Shown here: positions 33,601 to 48,600 of the stretch, in pieces | Numbering within the stretch: position 1 is the stretch's first letter | Layout of the letters: each line of letters opens with the position of its first letter | Assembly: GCF_036588685.1 (NCBI RefSeq) | Contig: NC_086374.1 | Coordinates: forward strand, 32,418,886-32,482,885 | Direction: 5' to 3' | Source: Mytilus trossulus | Taxonomy: Eukaryota; Mollusca; Bivalvia; Mytilida; Mytilidae | DNA length: 64,000 nucleotides | Translations under genes and position numbers: made by a program | Notes under the pieces: model-generated | Database searches by the model: none | Told to the model about the DNA's origin: nothing | The model's input: the letters and a program-made list of their open reading frames with translations, nothing else

Positions 33601-36600
33601 CGTTCTTATTTCTGTTCGTCAATTCGTTCGTTCGTCCCACTTCAGGTTAAATCTTTTGGTCGAGGTAGTTTTTGATTAAGTTGAAGTCCAATCAACTTGA
33701 AACTTAGTACACATGTGCCCTATGATATGATCTTTCTCATTTTAATGACAAATTAGAGTTTTGACCCCAATTTCACGGTCCACTGAACATAGAAAATGAT
33801 AGTGCAAGTTTCAGGTTAAAGATTTTGGTCATGGTAGTTTTTTTTATGAAGTTGGAGTCCAATCAACTTGAAACTTAGTACACATGTGCCCTATGACATG
33901 ATCTTTCTAATTTTAATGCCAAATTAGAATTTTGACCCCAATTTCACGATCCACTAAAAATAGAAAATGGCAGTGCAAGTGGGGCATCCGTGTACTATGG
34001 ACACGTTCTTGTTTATTATTTCTTTGTAAATGTAAGTCAGTTACCACTTTACAATAATTTCAAGCATTATAATACTCAATGAAAGTCTATCAAAACATGT
34101 TCTTGTCTTGTGGTCTGATTTTACAGTTAAAAACCATTTAATTTAACATTGATGAAGACATAAAACTATACTATATGGCTAACTACACTAAACAAAACAG
34201 AGAGAGATAGAGAGAGAGTACCAACCATTGTATATGTACAGAAATGTAAGTTTATAGTATTTATAAATGTAAACATAAAAACAGTATTTCGGCACTCAAA
34301 AGATGGATCGACCGTGAGAAATCGATCAGATTCATATATACATATGTAAAAATAGTTATACAGATGGATAGCTAGAATTACATGCCTACGCTATAAGAAT
34401 ATATAATTATAGACACCCACACCCTTGTATAATACACAGTAATATCTATTTAGATGACTAAATGACAAATTCAAACATCTTACATTTAACGTCATTGCTG
34501 TCCCCTGAAATTTATAGTATACTAATATGAAGATATATATGATGGTCTCCAATGCACTGATTAATTTTTGACTGGGAAAACATGGTCCATTTATTAATAC
34601 AAACACAATAAGATTTTATGGTGTGATAGCCAATGAGACAACTATCTACTAGAGACCATGCAGATGACATAGATGCAAAAAGTAAAATCACAAAAATACT
34701 GAACTCAGAGGAAAATCAATTAGGAAAGTCCACAATCACATGGCAAAATCAAATAACAAAACGCATCAAAAACGGCAAGAACTGTCATATTCCTGACTTG
34801 GTACAGGCATTTTCAAATGTATTTTCAAATGCATTTTCAAATGCATTTTCAAGGCCAAGCAACTATTATAGTAAATATTAAAAAAAAATAACCATACTAC
34901 CTTCACTAGTGCGCTAAAACCATACCGTATAGTAAACTATAAAAGGCCTGCCATGACAAAATGTAAACAATTAAAACGAAAACACCAATATCTGATTTAT
35001 ATACAATTGACGAAAAATAAATATGGTAGACAGCAACCAACGGCAACCACTGAATTACATGATCCTAACTTGATACACGTACAATGTATATACAGAATGT
35101 GACACCTCTCTGTATTCTGGGACGGTTGCGTAACAGCCTTACATAAGAACAAAATTTTAAAAACAGGATGTCAGTTGAATTGGCTTTGAACTAGCTTTAA
35201 TTGACTGCGAATACTATTTGATCGTAACATTGTGTTTTGAGTGTTTCCAGCCAATCGAAGCCTTTTCGGACTGATTTTTATACTAAGTAGTTTGCTGTTA
35301 TGTTGTGCTGTAACACCACTGACCCAGATAAGGATAGAATTGGGCGTTTATAATAAATCCTTATCCCATCGCTCTCTTCCTGTACATATACATATACTAA
35401 GTTATATTCCTGTAATTGATTAGTTGTCGTTGATTGCTGTCATTTGTTTTTCGTTTGTTGTTTTAGCAACAGTCAGGTCATTGGTGTTCTCCTTTGAATT
35501 GTTTCACATTTAGTCTTGTCAATGTATTTATAGAAAACTTTACACTATGGGTTTTGCTCATGGTAGAAGGCTATACAGTACCCTATACTGGTTTACATTC
35601 TCGTCGTTTGGTGTCTGATGGAAAGTTGTGTCAGAAAATCACACTGCATATTCTTCATATATATAAATATATATACTACATCAATATACAAAGTCATACA
35701 TTTTGTTACATTAAAATTGTCCTTTATTCCATACTTTCTTCTGGGCATTAGAAACAATAATTATACGACATAGTCTCGAAACTTATTTCTTTTTATTGCA
35801 TAAATGATGTGAAATAACCCTTTTATTTCGTGTTATCAGAGCTATGAAGGGAATTGAAAACAAGAAATACATACGTGACATTTGGCGACTAATTCTTTCT
35901 GGTGCTGGTGGTGTTACCATCGTAGGTTCTTCTGGAACCATACCTAAAATATAAATATATATATGAGTATAAAAAAAAACAATCACTACCGAGGTTGGTT
36001 TGTTTTGTTTCTAAAAATGACAAAGTAAAATTGCTTTCAATGGAGAGTAAATAAGTAAGAGACCAGAAGTTACTGACATATATGCTTCTTCGTTGTAAGA
36101 GTTTGGCAAGAGTATGTTATATTATAGAATTTGCCATAAAGGCATTATATTGACGATGTATAGACGTAGATAGAAAAAATAAGGCATTATATTGACGATG
36201 TATAGACGTAGATAGAAGAAATAAACAAAGAACGGTGGTAACAAGCACATTTTTAGTGATAACTTCTAGGAAACAACGTAAAGACCAACGATTAATAAAA
36301 TATGAACAGACATTTTCACACGACTTAGGTGCGGGGAGTAAAATATGTTGAGTTGCAGAATTTAAAACTTCAACCATCAAAACTTTCGCTAAATTAATTA
36401 GGAATATTGGAAGGATATTGTTATAACAAATGTAGTCTTATTCTACATTGCTGTCTTGTTTTGACCAATATCAAATTATTAAAAATACGAATAGAAGCAA
36501 ATAACAAACCTGTAATAAAAGTATCGTCGTCACTGGCGACATAACGGGGAGGTACATTCCAACTATGAAACATCTGGAAAAAAAGAAAATTAATGTATAT

Positions 36601-39600
36601 GTCATGTTTTATATTTGAACTGTTTGATGTTTATCAGTGACAGTCTTCAGTTGAATAAAAAACGATTCTCAATAGCCATAACGAGAACTATTTGGAAAAG
36701 ACAAGGCTAACTACATTATCGAAATATTAAAAAGATATTGATAAAAATGGAAAGGTTTATATAAAGATCAGCTTTAGTATTTTACCCGCAAAATATAAAT
36801 AAAAATAATCGAAAGAATACTTGATTTACATAAATGTTTTCACGGTGTATTACACTTTGTAACAAATTATGTTGCTCATTTTGTAAATTTAAATTAAAAA
36901 GGTAGTTGGTAGAAAGTTTGTGTATCATCCGAAATCAAATGATCAAGACATTTACTCTTTCATATCTTTTGTTTACAGCTGTAATATTTTATAAGATTAG
37001 TACTTTGTATTAAATGGCTGGTAGTATTCGTGCTATCAAACTGACATATATACATTTTTTGGTTATCTTGCATAATATTATGAGATATTTAAATAACCTG
37101 TCCTTTACAGTTGAAAAAATATCTTTTGATACGAATTTAATGTTTAAAGTTTTAAACTATAGAACAATTTATTAAAGATCTCAACCTTACAGGAATTCGC
37201 GTCACTTAGTTACGAATATGACTCAAATCATTAACTATTAATTTAATACAAACTGTTTTCATATCATTGAATTACGAACAACATATTTTAAAAGGCTTTG
37301 AACGAAAATCGTTTATAAAATGTTTAAATCGTCTTATGTTATAATATGGAGGAGGTCGTAAGTGTGTAAACATTGTATGCTTTAACTGTTGTCTAAATAT
37401 ATTAATGACTTATTTGCGCGAGTGTTCATGTTAGATAGTCGATATAATAAATTCATAAGACAATACATACATTGTTGGCACAGTCAATCTATGCTTCATA
37501 ACCGCATATCGGTTGAGGGCTCTAAAATACCCACTATTTTTTTTTGAAAAATAGAAAAAGTCATTCTAATTTTTATTTTTACTAAGTCTCCAAAGCCATG
37601 ATAGACAGAAAAAAACCACTTTTACACATCTCTCTATAATAATTAAACAGGGCTTCCTGTGGCACTGAATAACCTTATAATTCTGTAAGGGTAAAAAAGG
37701 CGGAAAAGGGGGGGGGGGGGGGTATGGGGGGTTGCACAAAAACATTATCCAATTCCTGTACCGGAACACTTGTGGTCTTAATTTCCTAGGCCATAACATA
37801 TTTCATATGTTTTTTGCAATTTTGTTTAAACTTCTTTGCCTATTTAAAAAAACGGGAAGAACCAGTATGCGGCCTCTGAAATTGAAATAAAATAAACTTT
37901 TTCAAGTTTTAAATTCAAACTCATGCTCATTTCATAGATACCTGGATAGTGCGAAAGGATCTAGACTTTTTAGTGCAAAAATGTCGACTGTTATGTAAAC
38001 ATGTTGAAATTTAAATATTTGTAACAAAATGGGCTTTTTACGGATATTATTTCATCATAAATAGATATTAGCCCAAGTTAATTCAAAATGATAATTTACA
38101 CACATTATCATGTTGTATGATACATCTTGTAGCAAAACATGTTCTAAGGCAAAATTTGGCTCATATATATGTATCTCGATTCTCAAATAATTTTGGTAGT
38201 TTTGTTGTTTTTTTACTAAACAGACTATGTTTCAAGCCCTAATGCAAATGAGTTAGAATTAAGAAAGAATCTTATATGTGACAGAATATTATTAACACGC
38301 GAAGATTAAGAGTGTTTGTGTTTAATGTCTTATCCCGAATTTTGCAAAATGAAATAGAACCATGAAATGGTACAATATGGAGAAATACATACGACAGTCC
38401 CTGTCTTAAGTCTACACGTTTTACCATTCAAAATAGCAATTTGTTTTCTTCTATTCCTAATTCAATACAATTAATCGACCAGACTACCAGTAATAGAAAA
38501 GTCGACATTTGTTTTCAATGGTTGTGATTAGTCATTATACATGTACGGTTGATTATGAATTATTATGAATATAACACTCAAGACCAATCTTTATTTAACA
38601 TTACTTAATCTAGGTATTGCTTATTGTAAGGGATTTTTCAATGAAAAAAAATGTTCATGGGTTGACAGGTGTGTCGATAAAATTACTTGAAGTTGCATTT
38701 TAAAAGGGTTGACATATTTCGAAGATGCTCTACTGAGTTTTCAGTTTGAATAAAAATAAGTGCGAAATATAGTCAGAAGATATTAAATTACTTGAGATTA
38801 ATCTTAAAAGAACAGACAACCGCCCTTTTTAATACTACACAGAAAGACTTAGCAACATGAAAACACCACTTAAAAAAATAGGGATGCACGCAGTAGTTCT
38901 TGCAGGATAAGCAGTTCCTGTTAAAAGAGGGACGAAAGATACAAAAGGGACAGTCAAACTCATAAATAATCGGAAATTAAAATGTCGAATTACATAATAG
39001 TGAGAAACGAGGCCAAGATTTTGAATAGAACAACAAATTCACAGATGTTGTAATCAGTGACATGAATAATTCGTATATATATATAACGGTCAAACAAGTT
39101 AATTAAGATAGTGCACTTTAATCTTTACAAGAGATGTATGTCTATGGTTTATTCAATCGGTCTGACGAGACAGTCACCTTCAAAAATATGAGGTGATTTT
39201 TATATTACTAGTTTGGAACCACTAAAACAACTAAACAATGTACTTTGTTTCACAGTTCAATGAATTTTCTTACTTCTGCTGAACTGTGCAGTATATGATG
39301 GTACTTTTGTTGTACTTTTTATGTACATTGATCATGTAGGCACCGATGGAGCTTTGTGTGCAGGGCGTATGAAAATTATAATACCCAATATCATTTCGTG
39401 TCTATCTGAACCATGTGTTGGTTATTGTTGTTTTTCTTTTGTTCGAATTTTTTATTGGACCAGTCGGTTGGTGATTGCTTGTGTAGTCTGTTTCACTGTT
39501 CAATATTAATAGAAATTCTTATAATTCAGGTTTAAGAGTTGTCTCTAATCTTATTTGGATTTTGCACTATGAATTACAGAAAGCAAAAGCCAATTACATT

Positions 39601-42600
39601 ACAATAAGAAATGAAAAAAAGAGCCAACTCCGTTTGTTTTTCTGCCATACCATGTACATATATTAACAAAAAAGTATTTAACTTAACTTTCTGTATGTCT
39701 AAAAAAATTAAAGATGGACAGTTTATAGCAAAATTGTAATTCATAGTGTTCACATGCAATATATCTATCTTAATAACTTGATTATTATAATAATGCACTT
39801 CTCAATTTGGGAAAATTTAAAAGGCAGCTCAACTAATAATCCTTTGGATTTATTAAATGTGTACAATCGATTCTTAAATCAAATGTTTACATGAAGTTAA
39901 AAATAAATAAACAATAAGTTTAAATGTTCTAAGAGATATAATTATTAAACATTGCAGCATATAAAAGCAATCTAGCCTACCTTCTTCACCTTTGTGTTAT
40001 GTATTTCCACCAAAAAAGATAGCTTTATTCTTGTTTTAATGTACACATTATCTGTTGGGTATCTTAGCGACAAAAGTAGAACAATTATCCGCTGAAGGAC
40101 CAGATTATATCTACGTCATATGGCCATTCGGAACTAAGTTTAATAACATATTTAATTGTTGAAATACGCTTGACTGCGCATGTGTTTTCTAAAGTAGGAG
40201 TTTTGCCTTTTAAATCATCATAGAAAAGTATAGGATAAATCATATTATCAAAATCAATTTGAAAAGAGAAAGTATATAATTAACTGGTTTTTGGAGAGAG
40301 AGATATTAAGCCGACTTGACCATTTTCAAAAAACTTTGATATTGTTACCTTTCAAAAAAAAACATACATCAATGCATTTATCAAATATGTAGGAGGGGCC
40401 TGGACACCATGTCCTCTCGTGAATCCGCATCGGAAGTATTATTGTACTACTGTATCTATTTCTTTACTTAAATGTCAAAGTTCCACTTACTTGATGTGCA
40501 TGAGGTTTCGAGAGTACATCACCTACTGTTTCTCTTTTTCGTTGAAACGGCTGAAAAACAAAAATCATACATCTAATATCTGAACAATTGGAATTGAGCA
40601 AGTTAAATTGGAAAACAAATGTTATTCCTCTTTTTATCTAGCCGTAGCTTACAAAACATTGAAACAAACAGTATAATTGCTTAAAAATAACTTAAGACTT
40701 TGATCTTAGAACATGTATAATACAATTGATTTAAAAAAAAATACTTATATAACACATATGATAGATTTAAAATCAAGTAATCTATTTTCTCAAAGGATCA
40801 CAATAATAAACAATATGTTATGCAATCATTTAAGCAAGTTCCCTTTGGAACCTTTTTTTTAAATTTATATCATAATCAATAATGTCAATTTCAGATATAA
40901 TTATTTTTTCATGTGTTTTTGCAAACAATGACCCTGTTAAGAACCACTTAAACAATTGAACAAGTATAGCATTTAAACCAGGCATTTAACTACTCTAGTT
41001 TGGATCAATGAAATTTTAGTGGACTTTAAATGTTATACATTTTTCACTGAAAATTGAAAATCCTTTTTTGTTAAACGCAAATAAACTAGGGGAAATATAA
41101 GGGTAACATCAATCTTTTGAAGAAAGAAATCCTTACTCTAACACAGCTGAACAGAAAATGGACTCAGGGCCGTGGGGAGGGGCGTGGGAGGAATAGTAAC
41201 TGAATATTTGCATTATACCGCACCAAAAACCATTTGATATAATGATAAACTACGTTTTATTAAAAACTGTCCATTGTTTTGCTCACACATTGTTGTAGTC
41301 AATATAATGAATTTTATATACGCTACTGTCATACAAGTGAGAGGTTTAGATGGCTATACAACTAGGTTTAATCCTTATTTTGTAAAGAAGAAAATGCGTT
41401 TACCAAGTCAGGATTAAGACAGATGTTTTTGAACTTTTGATTGAATTTTCCCTAGAGCTCGGTATTTTCATGGTTTTCTTTTTAGCGTGCAAAAAAAAAT
41501 GCATTTTGATGGCGTAAAGGCCTTTGCAATAAGGAATGTAAACCATTTCGTAATTGTCATATTTATAAAATATTACAACTGTAAAGATTTTTTAATTCAA
41601 ATTGTGATGACAAAACTAAAAGTTTCATATGTCGCCTAAATGCAACCCACACCTATGGTTATAAAATGAAAATACAATAGTTTCAATACAGTACTTCTAT
41701 GGTTAAAGAACTTGTATATGTTTTGATTGCCAATGAGAGCAAGTATATGAAAGCATATGTTTTGATTGCAAATGTCAGTATGAACACATACATGTGTTAA
41801 CGAGAATGATGCCTATAAATAATAACCAAAGCTTTAAAATTCAACCATGACAATGTTTACTGAAAGTTAATATACTTGTCACCGACTTAGTATTTGTATA
41901 AACCAAACGTGTATTTGTGAGTTTCTGAGTATTCACAAAGGATGGCTATAATGTAACGTGTATTTGTGAGTTTCTGAGTATTCGCAAAGGATGGCTATAA
42001 TGTAACGTGTATTTCTGAGTTTCTGAGTATTCGCAAAGGATGGCTATAATGTAACGTGTATTTCTGAGTTTCTGAGTATTCGCAAAGGATGGCTATAATG
42101 TAACGTGTATTTCTGAGTTTCTGAGTATTCGCAAAGGATGGCTATAATGTAACGTGTATTTCTGAGTTTCTGAGTATTCGCAAAGGATGGCTATAATGTA
42201 ACGTGTATTTCTGAGTTTCTGAGTATTCGCAAAGGATGGCTATAATGAAAATGTTAAAATAGTTAGCTTTGCATGTTGTTATAAGTTGAATGCGAAAAGC
42301 ATCTTGCAACTAACTTATGTACGTATGCACATTGCATATGAATGTAGTATTCATTTTAACTTGAAAAGCTACGTGCAAAAATACTCTCCTCTTACCTGTT
42401 TCAGACAAAAGGTACACTTTATAGTCACACCGTATTAAGGATTTTCCAAAATTAAACATCAATTTAAGATCTTTTAACTTTACGAGACATTTTATATCCA
42501 GTAAAACCTTCCTGATACACCTCCTTTTCATTTGACAATTTATTCTCATATAAATTATTTCATAAGATTATTTTACTAGAAGAAAAAGCTTTTTATTTTT

Positions 42601-45600
42601 TATGATTAAGACATTACACCACCAATGCTATAATTTATTTTGAATTTTCTATTTAAATTGTTTTAATGCCATTCATCAACAAAATGTTACGATAGTGAAT
42701 TTATTACTGTGATTTATTGAAATGTTTCTAATATTGCATTCTATTTACTATTTAAGAGAACCGGGAATTTAAAGGGTCAAATATGTGCATATTTTATTTA
42801 AATGAATCTTAATACTTTGGATGATAATATTGTTTTACTTCTCAATGAACAGGCAAACTTTCGTCCATTATCAACCATCGCTTAGGCCGTCTTAATAATT
42901 TACATACGTTTATACAAAACAATAAAAAAAAATCAACTGTAATGCATTCACATTTTATAAAACCTTAAACTTTTAGAAATGCATTATTCTTAAATGATAT
43001 ATGCCATTTTGATTACTCAAAGATTTAAGCATATGAACTAACCCGACATAGCTAACGGTGAAACGATTCAAACAAAAAACCCAAACTAATAACCGAAAAA
43101 CAGAAATAACAAATACCAACCTTTGCCACTAAATCTCAGACTCCTGATTTGTGACAGACGTATAAGAATTTCTCAGACTCCTGATTTGTGACAGACGTAT
43201 ACGAATTCGGAAATGTACCGGGGTAAAATATTTTTGTGTGTGTCTACTATTCCCTTACCTTGACATAACAACACTATATACATGATATAAGAAAAATCTG
43301 AAAAAATCAGTCGGAAATGGAATCACTTAATATCAGATCGACAAGTCAGTTTGAATACCTACATTTCGAAACATCATCGGTATTTAGTTTCTGTTGGACA
43401 GATGTCTCAATGATAACCACATAAATAAGGAGATGTGATATGATTGGAAATGAGACAACTATCTGTCAGATTTCAAATGGTTGTGAAGTTATCGATTATG
43501 AATCCCCGTTATTTTGAAAATAAACACAAAATAATGCAAAACAAAAAGGATTTAAAAAAAATCAGTTTATCGAAATCTGTAAACTGTTACTGCATATTTA
43601 AAATTTGTATGTGTGTAATTGACTCTAGATTAAACAAACAATGCATCACAAACGGGAAAAAGAAACTAAATTTGTTCGAAAACATTTCTCATATGAAAAT
43701 CACTTCGCTTATTCTACATTGTAATAGTAAAATACGACTATTACTGAAGAAAAATTGTTTGAAATTGAATATCGAAGAAGAAAATGATCATACCTCAGAA
43801 TCGAAAAGTCGAACCATATCCAAAAATCAGTTACAAGAAACCCTTAAAACCTGTCTTTAAATAAACAGTTGGATGGTATGTCTTAATCTCTAATGTTCAC
43901 ATCCTAAATGCCTATATACTATAAATGTATTTCAAGGTTGACAGGACTTGATATAACTATGCATATTAAGTTTCCTACCATTGAAAAGGTCTGTGGTATA
44001 ATTATATATCAATTTATATATTTCATGTCAAGTCAATATTGACAGGGAAATGTTTATTATAATTATATGATTTCATGAAGGTAAACATTTTATGAATACT
44101 TTATGTTGATGAAAAGAAAAAAAATTAGTTTATTTGTAACGTTTAACAGTAGTTTAGGTTGACAAATTAAGTATTTGATCAAACTACTCAATTGGATTTA
44201 CCACTCTGGAGAGCGGTCAACAGGTGATCTGGGTATACGTTAGTGAACTGACTATGAGGCACGTGGTTTCTTCTCGGGACACACATTTTTTTCAAACTTT
44301 CTTATAAAAACACCTATTTTTCATAACATGCAGGAAGACAAACACTTTTTTAAACTTTATAATAGCATATAACTTTTTCAACTTTATTATAAAAACACCT
44401 ATTTTTCATAACATGTAGGAACCTTATTTTTTATTTGGAAACTCAGAAGATACTTCATCCCAACCCTTTCTGCCTATTCTAATTTTTTGTGGAAACATAT
44501 TTTTTTCAATTTTCATTCTGACAGATTTGTTTTCTTTTTAGTTTTCAATAAATTTCACACACTTTGTTTTAGAAAAAAACATGCTCTCCCTAAATCCTAA
44601 CAAATGATGAATAACTGGTAGCTTGATTAAGGATTTTCCTTTTTGAATTTTCCTCGGAGTTCAATATTCTTGTGTTTTACTTCTTACCAAACAATATGCA
44701 AAAATTGAAATACGTTCAAAGTAGAAATGTAAATCATTCTGACGAAACAATCCTTTAATATCAATATAAGGCCATGTTTTTTTTGATAACCTAAGAAAAA
44801 TAATACCCGTATTAAATCTCATATTTTCTGCATGTTTAAATATCAACAAAAAACATCTACAATCTCATGTATTAAATTGCACATGTGCATGTAATCGTCG
44901 TCGGTGGTTGTCTTCTGTTATATCTGTAAGTCTTTGTGTCTTTTGTGAGAGTTTTGGTTGTACAAGAGATCTGCGATAAATCTAGATTTCTGCAAACAGT
45001 TTGACCAGCTGTATATATACGCCAGTTACTGTCCTGTTTAAAACTGTAACTGTGTTGGTCTTTGGGTTTGTTATGTAGTTGCGAGACTGTTTCATTGACG
45101 TATACCCCAAACCAAAACCTCCATTTTTTCTTATTTATAATTTTTTGAATAAGTTTGATAGAAATGGAAGTTTTTAACGACCTTGGCTGACTATATAGCC
45201 CTTGCACGGTCGGTAAAGTTTAATCCAATTGATGCTTTACTTTTATTTCAAATTTACAATGATTGACAAGCTGCTCGAAATTTTTGTGAAAACTCCTGAC
45301 ATTTTTCTGAATGAAATTCAAAGCTTGCAAAACAATATTGGGGTATTGAATTCTTACAAAATATTACTTTTTTTAGTTACGATGGCTGTCATGTTTGATG
45401 AGTGGTGGTGTCATTTAAAACTATTTATTTCATTTTTCATTTTTTCACTATGATTGCACAATTTTTCAAAAATTGGTAGAAATGTAATAATTTTTTTTTT
45501 CATCTACTGTTCTATTTAATGTTACAAACAAACCAAAGGGACCTTTTTCACAATCATGACATACACATAATACATGTTCGGTTTATCTAGTTTATAGAAT

Positions 45601-48600
45601 AATAACCTTTGTAATAATTACAATGTGCATCATCAGGTCTTGAAGACTATTAAGGTCAACAACGGGTCGAGACCCAGGTTTAAGTTTCTGACAAATGGAA
45701 ATTAGAATAAACAAGTGAAACTGCGAGCTACTGCTCACTGATGATTCCCCGCCGCAAGTGGATCATATTAATAGTGTAAAAATATGCAAGTGTTCGGTAA
45801 ACAGGAAGTTGTCGAGTGATGAATCTTAAAACGCATCAAACGGTATAGCTGACTTATATAAATCCTGAAACCAAATTTCAGCAATCCTTGTATTGTAGTT
45901 CCTGAGAAAAATGTGACGAAAATTTTCAACTTGGCTATCATGTGTAAAATCATACAAGTGTTCGGTAGACAGGAAGTTGTCAAGTGATCAATCTGAAAAC
46001 GCATCACACGGTATAGCTGACTTAGATAAACTCTGAAACCAAATTTCAGAAATCCTTGTATTGTAGTTCCGGAGAAAATGCGACGAAAAATATTCATGGG
46101 ACGGACGGACTGACTGACAGAAGGACAGACAGAGGTAAAACAGTATACCCCCTTTTTTAAAGCGGGGGTATAAAAACCATTTAATTTATTCAACAAGTTA
46201 AATTAGAAAAAAAAACCCAATCTAATTTATTCAACAAGATACTGTTGCATTTTTCCTGATGAAATGGGCGCTGTTTTAGACACACCATAGAAATGTTGAA
46301 TTACGTATGAATAATACACATGCATATGTATAAGAAAAATATCAAAAAAGCAGCCCAGTGTAACTAATATCAAACTAACAGAGACATGATAAATCTAGCC
46401 ATTTCCAAATTGCAATACAGCATGAAAATATGAGATATAATTTGCATGATATGATACATTATAAAAGCATGTAGAGCAACACACGCCGATGACTGATCAG
46501 CATGTATAATATAATATGCAAACACCAGTTACAATGACATCATGGCCGACTTATATAAATGATGAATGTATATCATGCAGTCAAATATACATATGGTAAA
46601 TACTTACAAGATTTGTACTCTGTAAATTTATATCATTTTAAAGTGTTTGTAAATTTGCATACATTGATAAATATATATATTTTTTTAAATATTGAATTTG
46701 AAATGTGTTTTAGAATAAAATATTTTCTATTTCTTTTTTTTATTCTGACCAGAAAAAGATAAATTGCAAACAGGAATGAAAATGCTGGTATTTTCATTTT
46801 TCTTTCGATCTGGACAAATTATAAAAAAACAAACATAGGCAAGCTTTGCGGGGTAATCAAAAGGCAATTTTTGCAAACAAATATGAATCACCATAAGGCC
46901 TTCAACAGTAAACAAGAAACGCACACGAGCCTTTAGTCTAACTAACCGACGTTAAAAAAAAAAGAACTCCAAAACACTACATGCAGATTACCATTATGTC
47001 AACTTTCTAAAATTAACATTTATATAACTATATCGAGTACATTGTTCAAACATTATGCTCATCGTTGAAGGCCATACGGAAGATAATTTTCCCATTGTCA
47101 GTCATATTACTTCATATTTCTATATATATATGTAAAACTAATTTTGAAAAAAGAAATGTGACATTTTGTATTTTTATCTCATTTTTTCAAGGTTTCCTAT
47201 TTTTTTTATGAGTAAAATGTAAACATAAGTCTTCAGGAACTTTCATCTTGATTTTCCTGAGCGTTCTTAATCATAACTGCCAATGCAACACATATATAAA
47301 AGTTTTTAACTATTTTTATAAACTGTTTAACCATACACGTATACTTACAGTAAAACTTATTTCTGGTATAGGGGGAAGTTTTGTAATTCCTGCCATAATT
47401 GCACAAACAGAATAAATGCACTAAAGATTATTTTCACTCTGAAAATTTGTTATTCCTTATTTACATAGTTATTATTAAAGGTCAAATGGAAGTGCAAAGC
47501 GTGCATCACCGCTTTTATTCGGCTCACTTAATTCTTTTGAGAGTGATATATTTTGTCACCCTTGTTTGTATATTTTCTAACGAAAGTTTTGCGTTAAGAA
47601 CATATCTTTGTAGTCAAGATTAAAGGCTTCAAAGGATTTGAAAAAATTACAAAGTAATATATGGTATCAGTGAAATCGAAAACCTTTAATCGCATTAAAC
47701 AGGCAATATATGTCGTTAATCAGTTCAGCTATATCAAAGACTGACAGATTTGGCAACTTGTAATATATTGTCATTCAGGAAGGACTGGAACCTTAAAGAT
47801 AATCTTATAGCGTTTATAAAACAACTGTTGTGCTTTTCAAACTGTTTTGATCTCTAAATATAGTAGAAAATTTGTTTTGGCAGTGATAACATTAAAGAGC
47901 TACATGTAGAGTACATAAAGAATTTTGCATTGTAATTCACAATAGCGTAGATCGGCACTGGGTGTGGAGGCTCTCTAATTTAACCACAAGGAGGGGGTTT
48001 CGCTGATGTGGCTATTAAGTTACTGACATCTGTATTGTCAATGGTAAAAACCCAGGAAGACTAACCATTGATAGCAATATTAAAAGGAGCACTATTTCTT
48101 CTTTCAAAGGATATCATAATCGAGTAATACATATGTAAATTCATATGTTAAGCGTCCAGTAAACTAAATTGGTTAAAAGGGTTTTTTCTGAGGTAATTTA
48201 AAAAAGATGGAACTTAGAAGTTAAGTTTGAAGCTGCATAATGAGATTTTTTCTAGATGTGACCATGTGTGAACTTTATTTTACAGTTTGCCAGCAGTGTT
48301 GCATTCCTATTTAAAAAAAGAAGTGATATGATTGCCGATAAGACAACTCTTCACAAGAGACGAAATGACACAGAAATCAACCGTTATAGGTCACTGTACG
48401 GCCTTCAACAATAAGCACATCGATAGCTCTTATAGGCCTCGAAATGATAAATGTAAAACTATCAAAAACGACTGACAGCTAGTTCAATGTCTCTAACAAC
48501 TAATAAAGAAATCATGCATTTAGGCAGACTTCATACAGGCGCTTCATAGGAAGAGTAACGAGAATCTTGTATTATCCTTAACCTTCACGTTCCGCTATAT

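Noticed and set aside
43444-43860. Plus-strand frame of 138 codons
   Set aside because: It starts inside a repeat family A fragment, is Lys/Asn/Ile-rich like random AT-rich sequence, and shows no domain or splice context.
44872-45207. Minus-strand frame of 111 codons
   Set aside because: It shares CATTGACGTATACCC with 55267-55281, so it appears to be part of a dispersed repeat; no family recognised.
47350-47397. Use of this segment as an internal exon between 52550 and 40550
   Set aside because: The only acceptor (GGCAG) gives 41 nt, which would shift the frame and meet a stop; a first exon fits better.
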